This document shows, piece by piece, positions 1 to 10,989 of a DNA stretch of 64,000 nt (position 1 is the stretch's first letter; each line of letters begins with the position of its first letter). The stretch is from NCBI RefSeq assembly GCF_002878395.1, contig NC_061121.1, forward strand, positions 17,721,876-17,785,875. The letters are read 5' to 3'. A model generated the notes under the pieces. That model saw only the letters and a list, made by a program, of their open reading frames with translations. It searched no databases and was not told the origin of the DNA. The stretch comes from Capsicum annuum. Taxonomy: Eukaryota > Streptophyta > Magnoliopsida > Solanales > Solanaceae. Made by a program: the position numbers and the translations under genes.

Positions 1-155
1 CCTACAATCATAACATACTTTATATAATATACTGGTTGATTACTTTTTTGCAAGACAAACAAATTACATACATATGACATACCAATATTATACAACACAT
101 TAACATTCTACTATGATTTACATTTAAAAATAAAAAATTTTAAAAAGTGCTTTAC

Positions 156-1400
156 CTCCTGGGTCCAACGTGCTCGCAGTCAGCATAGTTCCACCATAAA
201 ACGATTTTAGAGCTGCTCCATCGACTACAATAATTAGGCTGCAATATTCTCATCCACGAATTAAAGCGTCCAATGCAACAAAAGCATATAAGAATCTATT
301 TTCTTCGATTTTCTCCTAGCTAACAACAGATCCACGATAATGCTTTTCCAACATATATAAATAACCAGGTATCTTTTGATATGACTCGGTAGGATCACCG
401 TGCAACATTTTAACTGCTTTGATTTTTGCACGCCATGCTGATGATAATCTAATGAAATCTCATGCTCCCTCATAATGTTAGAAACAATATCGTTGTGAGT
501 GTATATTCTTTTGGTGTCCACATAATTACCTAAGATCAGTCCGGTTACCACTTTTGTCATCCCTTGATGCCTCGCATAAACTTGATCCTTTATTGAGTAT
601 GTATGAATGTCACAATACTTTCTTATTTTAAAAATATTTGATTTGTTAATTTTGGAAGAACGAAGAAACCAAGTACAGTCCTCCACCACACAAACCAAAT
701 AGTAGCTGTTAAAGCAAAAAAAATTATTACAAAAAAATCATATTTCGGCTTAAGATACAACTTTACCATCTAATTTAATACACAAACGCTTTTACTTGCT
801 TCCACTTAACCTTTCAGTTCGATAAGAGAACTATTTCATAAATGCATACAACTCCATAACATTAGCCAGTGTTTGTTTATCCTTGTAAGTTTGTTTTACA
901 GCTATGTTGATATTCGTTACATCACAAATTACATCCACACGTTCTTCTTCAAATTCTTCAAAATCTGGACTTATTCCGATCAAACGAACACAATCTTTTG
1001 AAAATAGCTTTCTTCTTTGTTCATTCTTTTTGTTAGAACACCGTTGCCCAACACACACAATTGCTCCTTCAGTATGGTAAATTACACCATCCGTTTTATC
1101 CAAAGTTGAATGTACAATGGATATTTTAAGAAGAAATCAGTAGTCGTTTTCTTCTGTTCCAGATACACCTGCACACTTGTATCATTATGTATGACCATAC
1201 TTGGGCATCTATCACTTATTATGTATCGTATTTCAAGTGTATTTGCGGATGTGTCTATCATCAGTTGTGTTGCGATTGCTTCTACTAATCCTTTGTACTT
1301 GTTGTTGCATCATACATTATCCCATCAATTTCAAAGTCCCTCGGTTTTCCTGTTTATACAATAACAACAGTTGAAAAAACCTCAAAAATAAATATTTAAA
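156..1400 (-). pseudogene. MULE (mudrA-type) transposase, N-terminal part, degenerate
   Basis: Relic of a Mutator-like transposase, read leftward and cut by the window edge. The segment at 831-1380 matches the N-terminal MULE region (a QTYKDKQTL...MELYA motif). A zinc-ribbon-like block follows at 560-700 (VEDCTWFLRSSK, then IRKYC and HTYSI), then the start of the catalytic domain at 160-230 (IVVDGAALKSFYGG, ending LDPGG). The Asp of VDG is the usual first acidic catalytic residue. A plausible intron lies at about 703-787 (GT...AACAG on the minus strand), and another donor follows LDPGG near 155. In-frame stops and frame changes near 260 and 815-835 show it is not translatable as it stands. 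Family assignment rests on remembered motif order. It is a transposon fossil, not a host gene. Confidence 0.8.
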
Positions 1401-3460
1401 TTCATTTAGAAGGCGTAAAAAACTAACAAACCTGAAGAATTCCATCTCCCTCCATGACGGATCATGATTGAATGCAAATTAACAGAATTCATAAAAATAC
1501 TTGTTTTTCGCTATCTAAAAAATACTTGTTTTTCGCTTCTCTATCAAATTCTAATCAACATAGAATGCGTTTTTTTGTTTGATGGTAGAGAAAAATCGTG
1601 TAAAAAGTGGCAAGTAGTGTATGAAGATGGAAAGTCTTAATGTAAGCATTAAAATAGAAAGATAAATAACGGTTTGAGGGATTTGGGGTTGGATAAATAC
1701 CAATAATTAAGGTTAACTATTTTTAAGGAAGGTAAATTATATATTAATTGTATTAAATATTAATTTTTCTTTTTCAGTAATTGCTTTTCTCTATTTTCAA
1801 CAAAATAAAAAAAAACCTTTTTATATACTTTTTAAGATGAAAGTTGCTATAACTTGAAAACTTAAAACTTTTGCTATAAGTTGTAATAACTAATCTAATA
1901 AGTTTATAGAGTTAATTTTCCCATTTTCATATGCATAGAGGAAGACTTACCTATGTTACTTTTGCTAATTACATATTTCATTTTGTCATCGATGTAACTT
2001 GTTTCACAAGGTGGAATAAGTTTGTCGTTCCGTTATATTTCTATTGCTTGTAGTATCTTGAGATTGTCCTGACAAAATGTTGAAAAGTATTTCCTATATC
2101 TGCTAATTAATAGTTTCTTAAATTTAGTGATTGTAATATTTTAGTATTCGATATTAATATTATTTGTTATGCTTAAATTAGTTCTTACAAATTGTTGGGT
2201 TGCTAGAGACACTGATATACTAGTTAACAGTTAGTAGTATTTTATAAAAAAATATTTTTTCACTCACCAATCAAACACTAGAAAATATCTTTCTAAAAAA
2301 TATTTTTTACTCACCAACCTAACACCATAAAATATTTTTCGAAAAATATGTTTCACTCACCAACCAAACATGAGAAAATAAGTAGAAAACCAACTTATTT
2401 TCCAAGAAAACATTTTCTATGGAAAATATTTTCCATCATACCAAACACACCCTGTGTCACTCTTTTTAAGTTTTAAATCTTCTTGTCACCCTTTATTAAT
2501 TTTCCTAGTAAGTTGGTAAATAGAGCTATAACTATTTCAAAATGCAGATCAAATATATTTCTAAGTTCTAACAAAGAGGTAAATAGAAGGTAATTACAGT
2601 ACTCATATTATGTCAGCCAGCCATGAGAATGGTCTTATTTGATGTTCATGACTCCAATCCAGCATGGACTATGGAGTTGATAGTTGTTGGAGGTTAGGAG
2701 GCAAAGATTTATAATCCACCAAACCATGTAATCGCTCAAATAAGTAAACGTGAAGAAGGGAGATAGTAGTAGCTCAGTTGGTTAGTTGGTTGGTTATCTG
2801 AACTACAAAACTTATATATAAGAGTATTATTCTCCACATTTTAATCTCTTCTCCCATTTTTCCCCTTCACCTATCCTGATTTTCTTTTTAAAATAAAAGT
2901 AAACGTGAAAAAGCACAAGTAGGCCACTTTGGGGACTTGTAATTGAAAAATAGCGATTGTCAGAGAGTTACAAATTCTATGAGCAAGACTTCATGATAGT
3001 GTCCTTGAGTTTGAAACTCCGTGATAGCGACTATTTTTCATTTACAGGAACTGAGAAGTGGCTATTTGTGATGGTAAAACGTCACATCCACTTCGCGTTA
3101 CTATCAAAAGTTGAATAGGCCTATGAATTGGTAAGAACCTTCTCTCTTGTTTTCATAGCCAATGTGGTTAGTTTGACAAATGACTGTCCAAAAGAAATAT
3201 GCATAACCCAAAGTGTATTGGATCAACAGACAAATTAACCACTCAGGTATGAACTCTCAAACAGAATAAGAAAGAAAGTCAACCCAATTTTCTGCTTGAT
3301 AATTGAAATGAATAACTGGGAATGCAATTACACGAAGACAGTAGAAGCATATCAAAATAAGTTGCACAAAGTTGATTCAATGGAAGTGCATCTTATTTCA
3401 GAAAAAGGCACAATGCAACATGGAAAAGAAAAGGACTAATAGGTTGAAGATTAGTAACTC
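1401..3460. other. Non-coding stretch with decayed repeats
   Basis: No gene seen. Positions 2226-2456 hold imperfect ~60-bp direct repeats of an AAATATTTTTCACTCACCAA-type unit ending in a run rich in GGAAAATATTTTCC palindromes, typical of a degenerate plant MITE. Positions 1493-1545 carry a short direct repeat (AAATACTTGTTTTTCGC twice). At 2765-2800 a TAGCTCAGTTGGTTAG motif resembles a tRNA A-box, but no B-box or cloverleaf follows at the right distance, so at most it is SINE debris. Confidence 0.45.
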
Positions 3461-4734
3461 TCAAGGGAAAGAAAGAGTGAGGAAAGATCTCTCCTCGACG
3501 AAGGCTCCTGGACCAAACGTTGCAAACTCAATAGTTTCATTGCATTTCCTTTTGGGGAGTATTGGGCACTCGATGAGGTCGATACCATATTTATCAACAC
3601 AAAGATAAACCTGATACAGTTGGCTGTTTCCAAATAAATCCTTATTGCATTCTATTGCTGCTTCGTATCCAATTCCATTTTTTATAGCTTCCTTGACGGC
3701 TTCCAAGCTGTAAAAGCCTCCTGGTTCGGATCCTGCAACATATTTGTTTCAAACTTAAGAGAATAATTTGATGCCGAACTGGACCGACAAATTCAAAATG
3801 TTTACAGAATGGAACTGGTTCTTATTAAGTACCTGCATTCTTAAGAACTGAAAGCAGATTCACCTTCTCCTTAATGGTCAGAGCTGCTTTGAAGTAAGAA
3901 TGCTCATCAAGAGTAGAAAGAGAACAGGTGCCGTGTTTGTTCCATTAGTGTGACCAGAATTTTGTTCCATTATTTTTTGGACAAGCAAGCGTTGGCCAGT
4001 TCTCTTGCATGTCACCTATCAGGTCTTTGATCTGCACCAACACAAATTTTCATGTGCACAGTTGGCACCCAGATCTTCAAAATGACCAGTCTTCCCACCT
4101 ATGTAAAATATAGTAATTTTCATCTGTGCAGGATAAATTAATGTAGAGGCCCTCCCTTCAAACACACTAAAGCAGTCACATAAGAATCACAAAAAGGAAC
4201 TCCACTGGTAGAAACATGAGAGAAAATTTGCTTGAGGAACTATTTCAACAAAGTTAACTATGTTCACCAGAAAATGCCAGTGTGCCAGAGGTACGAAAGA
4301 GCATCATATTATAATACGTAAAATCGCAATTCATTGAGCTTACCTCTGTTTCATCATAGAGGTTTCTCTTATCACAACTTGATGGATAAGAGCCGTTGTT
4401 GTAATTTGGCCAAAGAACATGAATGCCAAAGTCGAGTGCGGGCTTTCCAGTAGTTGGATAGCAACAACTTCTCTTTAGGTCACATTGTGCTGGCGGTCAC
4501 TGAAAACAAACATAACGTTTAAGTTAGAAAGTTCAAATCTTCGGAAACTCCAATAATTATTACCCAAATACATTCCAAGAGTAATAATAATATTATTTTC
4601 GATGAGGAACTAACGATAAGTGGAAAACTTTCCTGCTGGACAAAGTAAAAGAAATCAAAACTCTGGGAGGCACAGAGGACAAACAAACAGTTTACTACAA
4701 TAAGCTTGATCAGCATGGGGCGGTAGTATTCCAT
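3461..4734 (-). pseudogene. S-like ribonuclease T2, LX-type, inactivated
   Basis: Four exons can be traced: 4734-4633 (signal peptide and mature start, ending FDFFYFVQQ), 4499-4344 (Cys-rich block and CAS I), 4031-3833 (CAS II) and 3732-3461 (C-terminal half with GNSQLYQVYLCVD and IECPILP). Introns 2 and 3 keep GT-AG ends. Lesions: the first codon of exon 2 is TGA (4499-4497), where the intact copy at 19.8 kb has the Trp of WPGSYC. CAS I reads IHVLWP instead of IHGLWP (codon 4418-4416). The catalytic Glu codon of CAS II (HEWxKHG) is TAA (3947-3945). The base pair after exon 1 is GA, not GT, so the first donor is lost. Exon 4 is separated by a 100-bp intron that the other gene lacks. It resembles tomato RNase LX in the signal peptide (an LIKLIVV...LFVLCASQ run) but has no HDEF-type retention tail. 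The tail instead reads through to a stop at 3461. It is a clear pseudogene. A spliced transcript could still exist but could not make an active enzyme. Confidence 0.9.
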
Positions 4735-4790
4735 CCTTGCCTGCAGATAAGGTTGTTATTGAGTTGAAGATGGTGTTTACCATCTAGAGC

Positions 4791-4800
4791 TATATATATA
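4791..4800 (-). promoter_or_regulatory. TATA-like tract upstream of RNase pseudogene
   Basis: Ten bases of alternating TA lie 57 bases upstream of the pseudogene's ATG at 4734. This is a normal distance for a TATA box with a short 5' leader. It is a relic promoter if the gene is no longer used. Confidence 0.4.
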
Positions 4801-5648
4801 CACACATGTATGAAAATCAGGAATTACCAGGATTACCAGTGTGTGGATGGGAACGATCACCAAAATTCGTTTTAGTAATAATTGTTCTATGTATGCCAAA
4901 ACTGGTAAAATCATGTGGAAAACGCACTGCTAATGTTACTCTAACAGGACAATCTGGAATGTGCCAAGTGGAGCCATTTCGTGATTCGACTCCCAATGAC
5001 AGAGAAGCGTGGGAAGCATGCCAAGAAGAGTGACGAATATCCTACACGAGAGACCACATGTATTAGGAAACTACATGGTAGTTCATAGAGTACAACTGAT
5101 GGCTAGTGGCCAGAATTTCATCAAGTAGATTAATGCATTACAAGTTTTGTGGTCCTCTCTTCTCATAAAGCATTATTAGTTACTTACCAAAAGAGGCTCT
5201 GTGGTCCAATACATATAACGGTCCCATTTAGGGCTCTCTAGTAGGCCTATGTTTGGAAAATAAAGGAAATTATAACAAAAATGAAAACACAGTATGTCAA
5301 GGATGTTAGCTAGTTGTGGACTTAAATGTCATTTTCCACAATATAGGGAAATAACGTATCCAGTTTCGGTTCTCTTCTTGAATTAACGGTGTTTAGTACT
5401 TCAGTTGTTATTAAGAAAGTGTAGATTCAACTTTAATTTACAGATCACAAAAATTGAAGAAACTGAGCAGAATGTAATATAGTAAGAAAGGACAAGAATC
5501 CTACTTATTTGCCAACCACAGTTTTGGACTTTCACCAGGATTCACTAGCAAAACAAATTTGTAGGAAAATCTCTTTTCATGGCGGATGAGAATAGCCAAT
5601 CATCACAAAAAAAACTCTGCATTTTCTCCGGTTGACGTTGAGCTGGTA
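4801..5648. other. Intergenic, no gene recognised
   Basis: AT-rich sequence between the RNase pseudogene promoter and the SINE. A 75-codon open frame at 4806-5033 has no recognisable motif and is taken as chance. Confidence 0.4.
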
Positions 5649-5742
5649 AAGCCTCTCTACCTTTGAGGTAGAGTTAAGGTCTGTGTATAATCTACCCTCA
5701 CCAGACCCACTTAGTAGGACTACACAGGGTGTTGTTGTTGAT
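5649..5742 (+). mobile_element. TS-type SINE, 5'-truncated, with target duplication
   Basis: It carries the 3' half of the Solanaceae TS SINE: CTCTCTACCTT, a GGTCTGTGTATAATCTACCCTC-like block, CAGACCCAC, GGACTACA and a GTTGTTGTTG tail. It is flanked by near-identical 12-bp repeats GTTGAGCTGGTA (5637-5648) and GTTAAGCTGGTA (5743-5754). The TTG-type 3' end and target duplication mark LINE-driven retroposition. Confidence 0.8.
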
Positions 5743-5899
5743 GTTAAGCTGGTAGAGGCTTGCTCGCGCTATGGTACATTCCAGCAATTACGTAACCAAA
5801 ACTACCCACCATAACTTTTTCCAACTTCAAAATTGATGAAACACGTTAATGTGAAGGTGGTGGATGTTTCCTCTCGCAAGAGTGCATATCGTTCATTTG

Positions 5900-7723
5900 T
5901 CACCAAAAATCCCCACAAGAGCAGTTCCCACCTTCAAAATGATGAAATCTATGCAAATCTCTGATAATAATGTTTCGTTTAAAGATAAGTGATATGAATT
6001 TTGCAGCTGAATGGCAATCCTCACAGATTCTAAGGTTCTTAACAACGCGAATTGTTTTTCCAGGTGGACTATTAAGAAGACCAAAAGTAATTGCCAATTT
6101 TTCACTGTGGTACCTCAAAGTAGCTTCTTTATCTTCATCTTCTACGCCAGGACGAAAAGAGATAGAAGTATCAGGAACATAACCAACCGATTTCAATTTC
6201 TCAATTAACTTGTCAACTTCCTGGTGCAGCTCCCTATGCTCAATACGTGTAACCTCCCCGGAGAAGAATTCGTGCAGTACATTGTTAACCTCTATCGAAC
6301 TATATCCTGGAATTTTTTTAATCCCACTTTCTTTCATCAATTTCCAGATGTAATTCACTTCTTCCCACTTCCCAGCTCGTGCACACATGTTTGAAAAGAT
6401 CACATAATCACCACCATGTGATTTGTCCATTTCGAAGATTCGCCCAAGTACCAGCTTCCCCAAATCCACATTTCCATGGATGCTGCAAGCAGCTAACAAT
6501 GTCCGCCAAAGTAAAACAGTTGGCGGAATTGGCAATTCCATTAAGAATTTAAAAGCATCAGTAAGGCGGCCAGCCCGAGCTAACAAATCCAACATGCATC
6601 CATAATGTTTCACCCCAGGTGCAATCCTGTAGTTCTCTTTCATGCTATTGAAAAATCTAAAACCCTCATCAACCAATCCACTGTGGTTGCAGGCATAGAG
6701 GAGGCCCAAAAATGTTATTCCATCAGGACTAACTCGAGCGTTCTGCATCTCTTGAAACAAAGATATTGCACAACGGGCACGCCCATGAACAGCATAAGCC
6801 ATGATCATTGCTGACCATGCTTGAGTGTCCCTATAAGGCATACTCTCAAAAACAGAAATCGCATCATCCAAGCTCCCACACTTTGCATACATATCAATAA
6901 GTGCCGTGTTCACCTTAACATATTGATCAAAACCATTCTTCTTAACATATTCATGCACCCATTTTCCAAATTCCAACGTTCCCAACAAAGCACACGACGA
7001 AACAACACCAAGAACCGTAACATCAGTAGGCTTAATTTTCTTCACTTGCAACTCACGAAACAACAAGAGAGCCTCATTTGGCTCACTACTTCTCACATAC
7101 CCCATTATAATCGCATTATACATTACCACACAAGGATCACCTATCCTATCAAACACACGACGAGCTGAGCCATTGTCATTACACTCAATGTACATATTCA
7201 TAAGAGCAGGACAAACATACATATCATCGTTAAGACCATACTTAATCATAAGACAATGCAACTGCATACCTTCCTCCAAAGCTTCAGCACGCGCACACGC
7301 CTTCGACAAAGAAGGAAAAGTATACAAATCCGGTGCAACACCCAACGCTAGAATCTTCAAGAACGCGATAAAAACATTTAAAGGGGTGTCACTACGCGCA
7401 TATCCTCGCGCCAAGAAGTTAAAAATAACTATATCTGGTTGAGGAATTTGATCAAACAGGTGGTGTGCATAATGCATATTGGCAAGTGTTGGATCATTTA
7501 CGCAAAATTTTATGAGCTTATTCATAAGAAAGACATCTTTTTGCAGTTGGGTTTTTATGGAAAAGGCTTGAATTTGCTTTAGCTCTTTTAAAGATTTGCA
7601 TTTGGGTATAAGGGAAAGAGGGTCAAGTTCAATTGGTGTAAATGTGTGTTTTCTTGAATTTTTTGTATTGAAATCTTGGCAAGAGAAAAGGTGTACTGTG
7701 AGTGATGGAGCTTGAATTGCCAT
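5900..7723 (-). CDS. PLS-class PPR protein with E and DYW domains, OTP85-like
   Basis: An intronless 607-residue frame. After a likely plastid transit region (about residues 1-35) come PPR repeats of P, L and S type through about residue 430. Clear repeat starts include DIVIFNFLARGYAR, VVMYNAIIMGYVR and DTQAWSAMIMAYAVHGR. The E/E+ region includes the PG box (IPGYSSIEVNN). The C-terminal DYW deaminase domain has HSEK at 539, the zinc-binding CEDC at 567-570, CSC at 601-603, and ends DFW. DYW proteins perform C-to-U editing of organellar RNA, with the HxE...CxxC set as the deaminase centre. Length, order and wording closely match Arabidopsis At2g02980 (OTP85, plastid ndhD editing), from memory. 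The start at 7723 is the first ATG of the open frame. No frame break was seen, so it is probably functional. RNA target and plastid location are inferred. Confidence 0.93.
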   Translation of the reverse strand: MAIQAPSLTVHLFSCQDFNTKNSRKHTFTPIELDPLSLIPKCKSLKELKQIQAFSIKTQLQKDVFLMNKLIKFCVNDPTLANMHYAHHLFDQIPQPDIVIFNFLARGYARSDTPLNVFIAFLKILALGVAPDLYTFPSLSKACARAEALEEGMQLHCLMIKYGLNDDMYVCPALMNMYIECNDNGSARRVFDRIGDPCVVMYNAIIMGYVRSSEPNEALLLFRELQVKKIKPTDVTVLGVVSSCALLGTLEFGKWVHEYVKKNGFDQYVKVNTALIDMYAKCGSLDDAISVFESMPYRDTQAWSAMIMAYAVHGRARCAISLFQEMQNARVSPDGITFLGLLYACNHSGLVDEGFRFFNSMKENYRIAPGVKHYGCMLDLLARAGRLTDAFKFLMELPIPPTVLLWRTLLAACSIHGNVDLGKLVLGRIFEMDKSHGGDYVIFSNMCARAGKWEEVNYIWKLMKESGIKKIPGYSSIEVNNVLHEFFSGEVTRIEHRELHQEVDKLIEKLKSVGYVPDTSISFRPGVEDEDKEATLRYHSEKLAITFGLLNSPPGKTIRVVKNLRICEDCHSAAKFISLIFKRNIIIRDLHRFHHFEGGNCSCGDFW

Positions 7724-7732
7724 GGATTATAG

Positions 7733-7743
7733 ATTTATATATA
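7733..7743 (-). promoter_or_regulatory. TATA-like motif unusually close to PPR start codon
   Basis: TATATATAAAT on the minus strand ends about 9 bases before the ATG at 7723. A TATA box normally sits ~30 bases before the transcription start. If this one is used, transcripts would begin inside the coding region. It may be chance, or point to a downstream alternative start. Confidence 0.3.
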
Positions 7744-8217
7744 GTTGTTCAATTTTTTGGAGGGAATAAGTTGAAGTTGTTAAGGTTGTCAAGGGGTTTT
7801 ATAGTGCAAATCAAAGTTCAAGGATTAGTTTGAGTTTGGATTTTCCTCTTTTTGTCGAGGTGGAGTTACTGAGTTTAAGTTCAAGTTGGAGTTGGAATTG
7901 AAATTTTATTTGATGATGAATATAAATTAAAGTTATTTTAAAAATTTTGTGAGAGAAGTATGAGTGAAAATAAATAAAACTTATTTTCATTTTTTAAAAT
8001 ATAATTCCGAAATTGTATTTGAAATTCTCATTGATAAACATCAAAATTTTTACTTTTTTCATTAAAGTGAAATGATTTTTCGAAAGAAAATAAAAAAGTT
8101 ACTCATGGTCAAACGGTTACTTATTCTCTTTCTTTTTTTTCTTTCTTTTTATAATCATGATTTTCTTACATTTCGATTAATTATTTTGTCCATCTCAACT
8201 AACTGCACGATTTATTA
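7744..8217. other. PPR upstream region
   Basis: AT-rich sequence upstream of the PPR gene. No gene or repeat family recognised apart from the Stowaway that follows. Confidence 0.35.
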
Positions 8218-8466
8218 CTCTATTCGTTTCATAATAAATGAATTGTTGAATTTTGATACATTTAAAATATAAATTTAACACAACTTTTCATTTTTACCAA
8301 AAAAAAAACAAAATTGATCTTGTAATACATTTTCAAAAGATAATTGATTGTCAAATCATAAAGGTAAATTTAGAAAAAAATTCAATGATTCACTTATTTT
8401 AAAACACCAATAAATACCTCAATAATTCACTTATTCCAAAATGAAGGTATTCCGAAACGGAGGGAG
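8218..8466. mobile_element. Stowaway MITE (Tc1/mariner type)
   Basis: 249 bp flanked by TA on both sides. The right end reads, on the reverse strand, CTCCCTCCGTTTCGGAATA. The left end is a degenerate partner, CTCTATTCGTTTCATAATA. CTCCCTCCGTTTC is the classic Stowaway terminus. Confidence 0.75.
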
Positions 8467-8610
8467 TACTATAGTATTCTATCATAATTTCTTTACTTTC
8501 ATTACTTTTGTTATGTACTCTAGTATAATAAATCTTGAGCCGAGTTATACTCTCTAACTTCCTTAGCTAATGATTGGTTTATCTCATTAGCTTATCAGAA
8601 ATAAGTTATA

Positions 8611-8873
8611 CTTTCTCCGTTTCAAAAAGAATAATCTAAACATGAAATAGAATCTAAGAAAGTAAAGAATTTTTATTCTTGTGATTCTAGATTAAAATTA
8701 CGTCAAATTTATCAAAATATATTTTAATCTTATAATCTTAAATATATCATGCGTAAAGTTAAAATTGAAGTATTATAGAAAAAAGGCCGGGGAGGGGGGG
8801 GGGGGGGGGGGTCATTCATTTTTTAAACAAACTACTCAAAGAAAAGTAAATCATTTTTTTTAAAATGGGAGAG
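8611..8873. mobile_element. Stowaway MITE containing a poly-G tract
   Basis: 263 bp between TA dinucleotides. The left terminus is CTTTCTCCGTTTCAAAAAGA and the right terminus reversed is CTCTCCCATTTTAAAAAA. It contains an almost pure G run at about 8786-8811, whose true length may be unreliable. Confidence 0.65.
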
Positions 8874-9334
8874 TAGTATTATTTTTCATGAAGTTTTCAC
8901 TTTTATCATTTGGGTTAAAATCGTTTACACCCCCGAACTTTATTATAAAAATCAAACACCCCTCTCAACTTTCAACAATGATCATTCTCCCTCCTTTTTC
9001 CTATTTAATTTTTTAAAATACCTACTTTACCCATATATTTATATCAACATTTGAATTAAAAAAAAAAACTTTTTATAGACACAATTTTTATTTTTTTAAT
9101 CTATATAATATATTTTATATCAGAAGCTAAAAGTTTTTTTTTAGATGAAAAAATAAAAGTGAGAAATATTAATTGAGTATATAAATTAATGACATTCTAT
9201 AACGAAATAATAAAAATTAATTTTATTAAAAATAAAAAATCTAATATCTATTTATACGTGAAAATAATAGGTAATTATATTTTTATAAATATATTTCAAT
9301 GCAGGTAATACGAATTAATTAATAGCAGAGGTCC

Positions 9335-9425
9335 ATCGAAAATAACTTCTCTACCTCTCCGAGGTAGTGGTAAGGTTTGCGTACCCCTACCCTCCTCATA
9401 CCCCACTTAGGGGATTTCATTGGGG
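9335..9425 (+). mobile_element. TS-type SINE segment in left arm
   Basis: TTCTCTACCTC, GAGGTAGTGGTAAGGTTTGC, GTACCCCTACCCTCC and CCCCACTTAGGGGATTTCATTG follow the TS SINE order, without a TTG tail. It is part of the inverted-repeat arm. Confidence 0.7.
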
Positions 9426-9698
9426 TGAAAATCAATCAAACACCACCCTTAATACTGAGCAACAATCATTCTCCCCCTTTTCACTATGTAATACCTATTT
9501 TATCCTTAATATTTTTAATCTTCTGTTTATATAATATTTTTTATATTATATATATTTATCTTTCATAACCGATGTATTTAGCATTTTTATTTAAATTCAC
9601 TTACATTATTAGTAAATTCTTTTATAAATTAATTACAAAATCTAATGGTATTTTTTACATTCAGAATTTTTATATTATAGGTGTTAAGTATGTATGTG

Positions 9699-9876
9699 CA
9701 GTGGCGTAGTGAGGATTTTCATTGAAGGGGTTCATAAGTAAACATACGAAATAGTCGAAGGGAGTTCAATATCTACTATATATACATAAAAATATTTTTG
9801 ATGGTGTAAAAATAGTATAACTTTTCGTCGAATGGAGTTCGGATGAACCCCTGAATATAAGGTGGATCCGCCACTG
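9699..9876. mobile_element. hAT MITE nested in fold-back element
   Basis: 178 bp with ends CAGTGGCG...CGCCACTG and a perfect 8-bp target duplication TGTATGTG (9691-9698 and 9877-9884). The related element near 16.35 kb has a single TGTATGTG and no insertion, so it is the empty site. The 8-bp duplication and the CAGTGGCG termini are diagnostic of non-autonomous hAT elements. Confidence 0.93.
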
Positions 9877-10031
9877 TGTATGTGTGTATATATAATTATG
9901 TATGTAGATGCATATTTTGATTCACTCTTGTTTTTTAATATCTATATAGATAAACGAGTTTTAGTTATCAATATGAATTATTATGTAAATTGTAATTTAA
10001 AATTCATTAACAATAATCATTTGATTTGTAA

Positions 10032-10150
10032 TAAATATAGATCTACAACAACACCATACCCAGTGAAATCCCCTAAGTGAGGTATGTGGAGGATAGGGGT
10101 ACGCAAACCTTACCACTACCGTGGGGAGGTAGAGAAGTTGTTTTCGAAGG
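10032..10150 (-). mobile_element. TS-type SINE segment in right arm
   Basis: Reverse-strand TS SINE, with the CAACAACACC tail complement at 10036-10047, then CCCAGTGAAATCCCC, GGGTACGCAAACCTTACC and GAGGTAGAGAAG. It retains the TTG-type tail that the left-arm copy has lost. Confidence 0.7.
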
Positions 10151-10595
10151 ACCCTCGACTATTAATTAATTTGTCTTACCTACATTGAAATATATTTATA
10201 AAAATATAATTACCTATTATTTTCACGTATAAATAGATATTAGAATTTTTATTTTTAATAAAATTAATTTTTATTATTTTGCTCATTTATTTTATTATAG
10301 AATGTCATTAACTTATATACTCAATTAACATTTCTCACTTTTATTTTTTCATCTAAAAAATAACCTTTAGCTTTTTATAGAAAACATGTTATATAGATTA
10401 AAAAATAAAAATTATGTTTATAAAAAAGAAATTTAAAAAAATATTCAAATATTGATATAAATACAAGGGTAAAGTAGGTATTTTGAAAATCAAATAAGAA
10501 AAAGGAGTGAGAATGATTATTGTTCAGAATTAAAGGGGGTGTTTGATTTTTACAATAAAGTTTGGGGGTGCAAATAATTTTAATCCTTTTTATTT

Positions 10596-10963
10596 AGGGA
10601 CGGCTCAAGCAAATTAGTGATCTAAGATCAAAATCAAACGGAGGCCTTGAGTTTCTAGGATTTTTTATTTTTTTTGAATAAGTCCATTTTTAAAATTATA
10701 TAATTTATTTTTTTCTAGTAATATATTTTAACTTAATAATATAATCAATATATTGAATCTTTCTTTCGATATAGTACTTTATATATATCAAACTTCTAAA
10801 TATTCTTTTCATTTATCTAAAATAAATTATTTTATCCACAAATAAACTTAATTTTTTTTTTTTAAAAAAAATCTAATCTATTATTATTAAAAAATGAGGC
10901 CCCTTAAATTTGGGGGTCTAAGGCGGTCGGACACCTACTTCTTGTAAGGGTAGAACCGCCCCT
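10596..10963. mobile_element. hAT-like non-autonomous element, degenerate
   Basis: About 368 bp with termini AGGGACGGCTC and, reversed, AGGGGCGGTTCT. The flanking octamers are only partly alike (TTTTATTT / ATTTATTG). It sits directly against the right end of the fold-back element. Confidence 0.55.
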
Positions 10964-10989
10964 ATTTATTGAATCTGCTTTGATATGCT

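Larger units (their letters stand above)
8912..10586. mobile_element. Fold-back / MULE-like element, copy 1, with ~500-bp terminal inverted repeats
   Basis: The left arm (8912-9425) and right arm (10060-10586) are inverted copies. Outer ends read GGGTTAAAATCGTTTACACC and, reversed, GGATTAAAATTATTTGCACC. Flanking 9-mers TTATCATTT (8903-8911) and TTTTTATTT (10587-10595) agree at 7 of 9 positions, suggesting an aged 9-bp target duplication as in Mutator elements. Each arm carries a TS-SINE block, in opposite orientations. Just inside the left SINE, part of the outer arm recurs as a direct repeat (9433-9530). No transposase is encoded. A related, left-truncated copy lies at about 15985-17333. Confidence 0.75.

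Noticed and set aside
1110..1364. 84-codon plus-strand frame
   Set aside because: Antisense shadow of the MULE transposase N-terminal region.
2760..2805. Possible tRNA gene (TAGCTCAGTTGGTTAG)
   Set aside because: Only an A-box-like motif; no B-box, anticodon arm or acceptor stem pairs.
6821..7442. Plus-strand frames of 89-115 codons
   Set aside because: Antisense to the intact PPR gene, no independent support.
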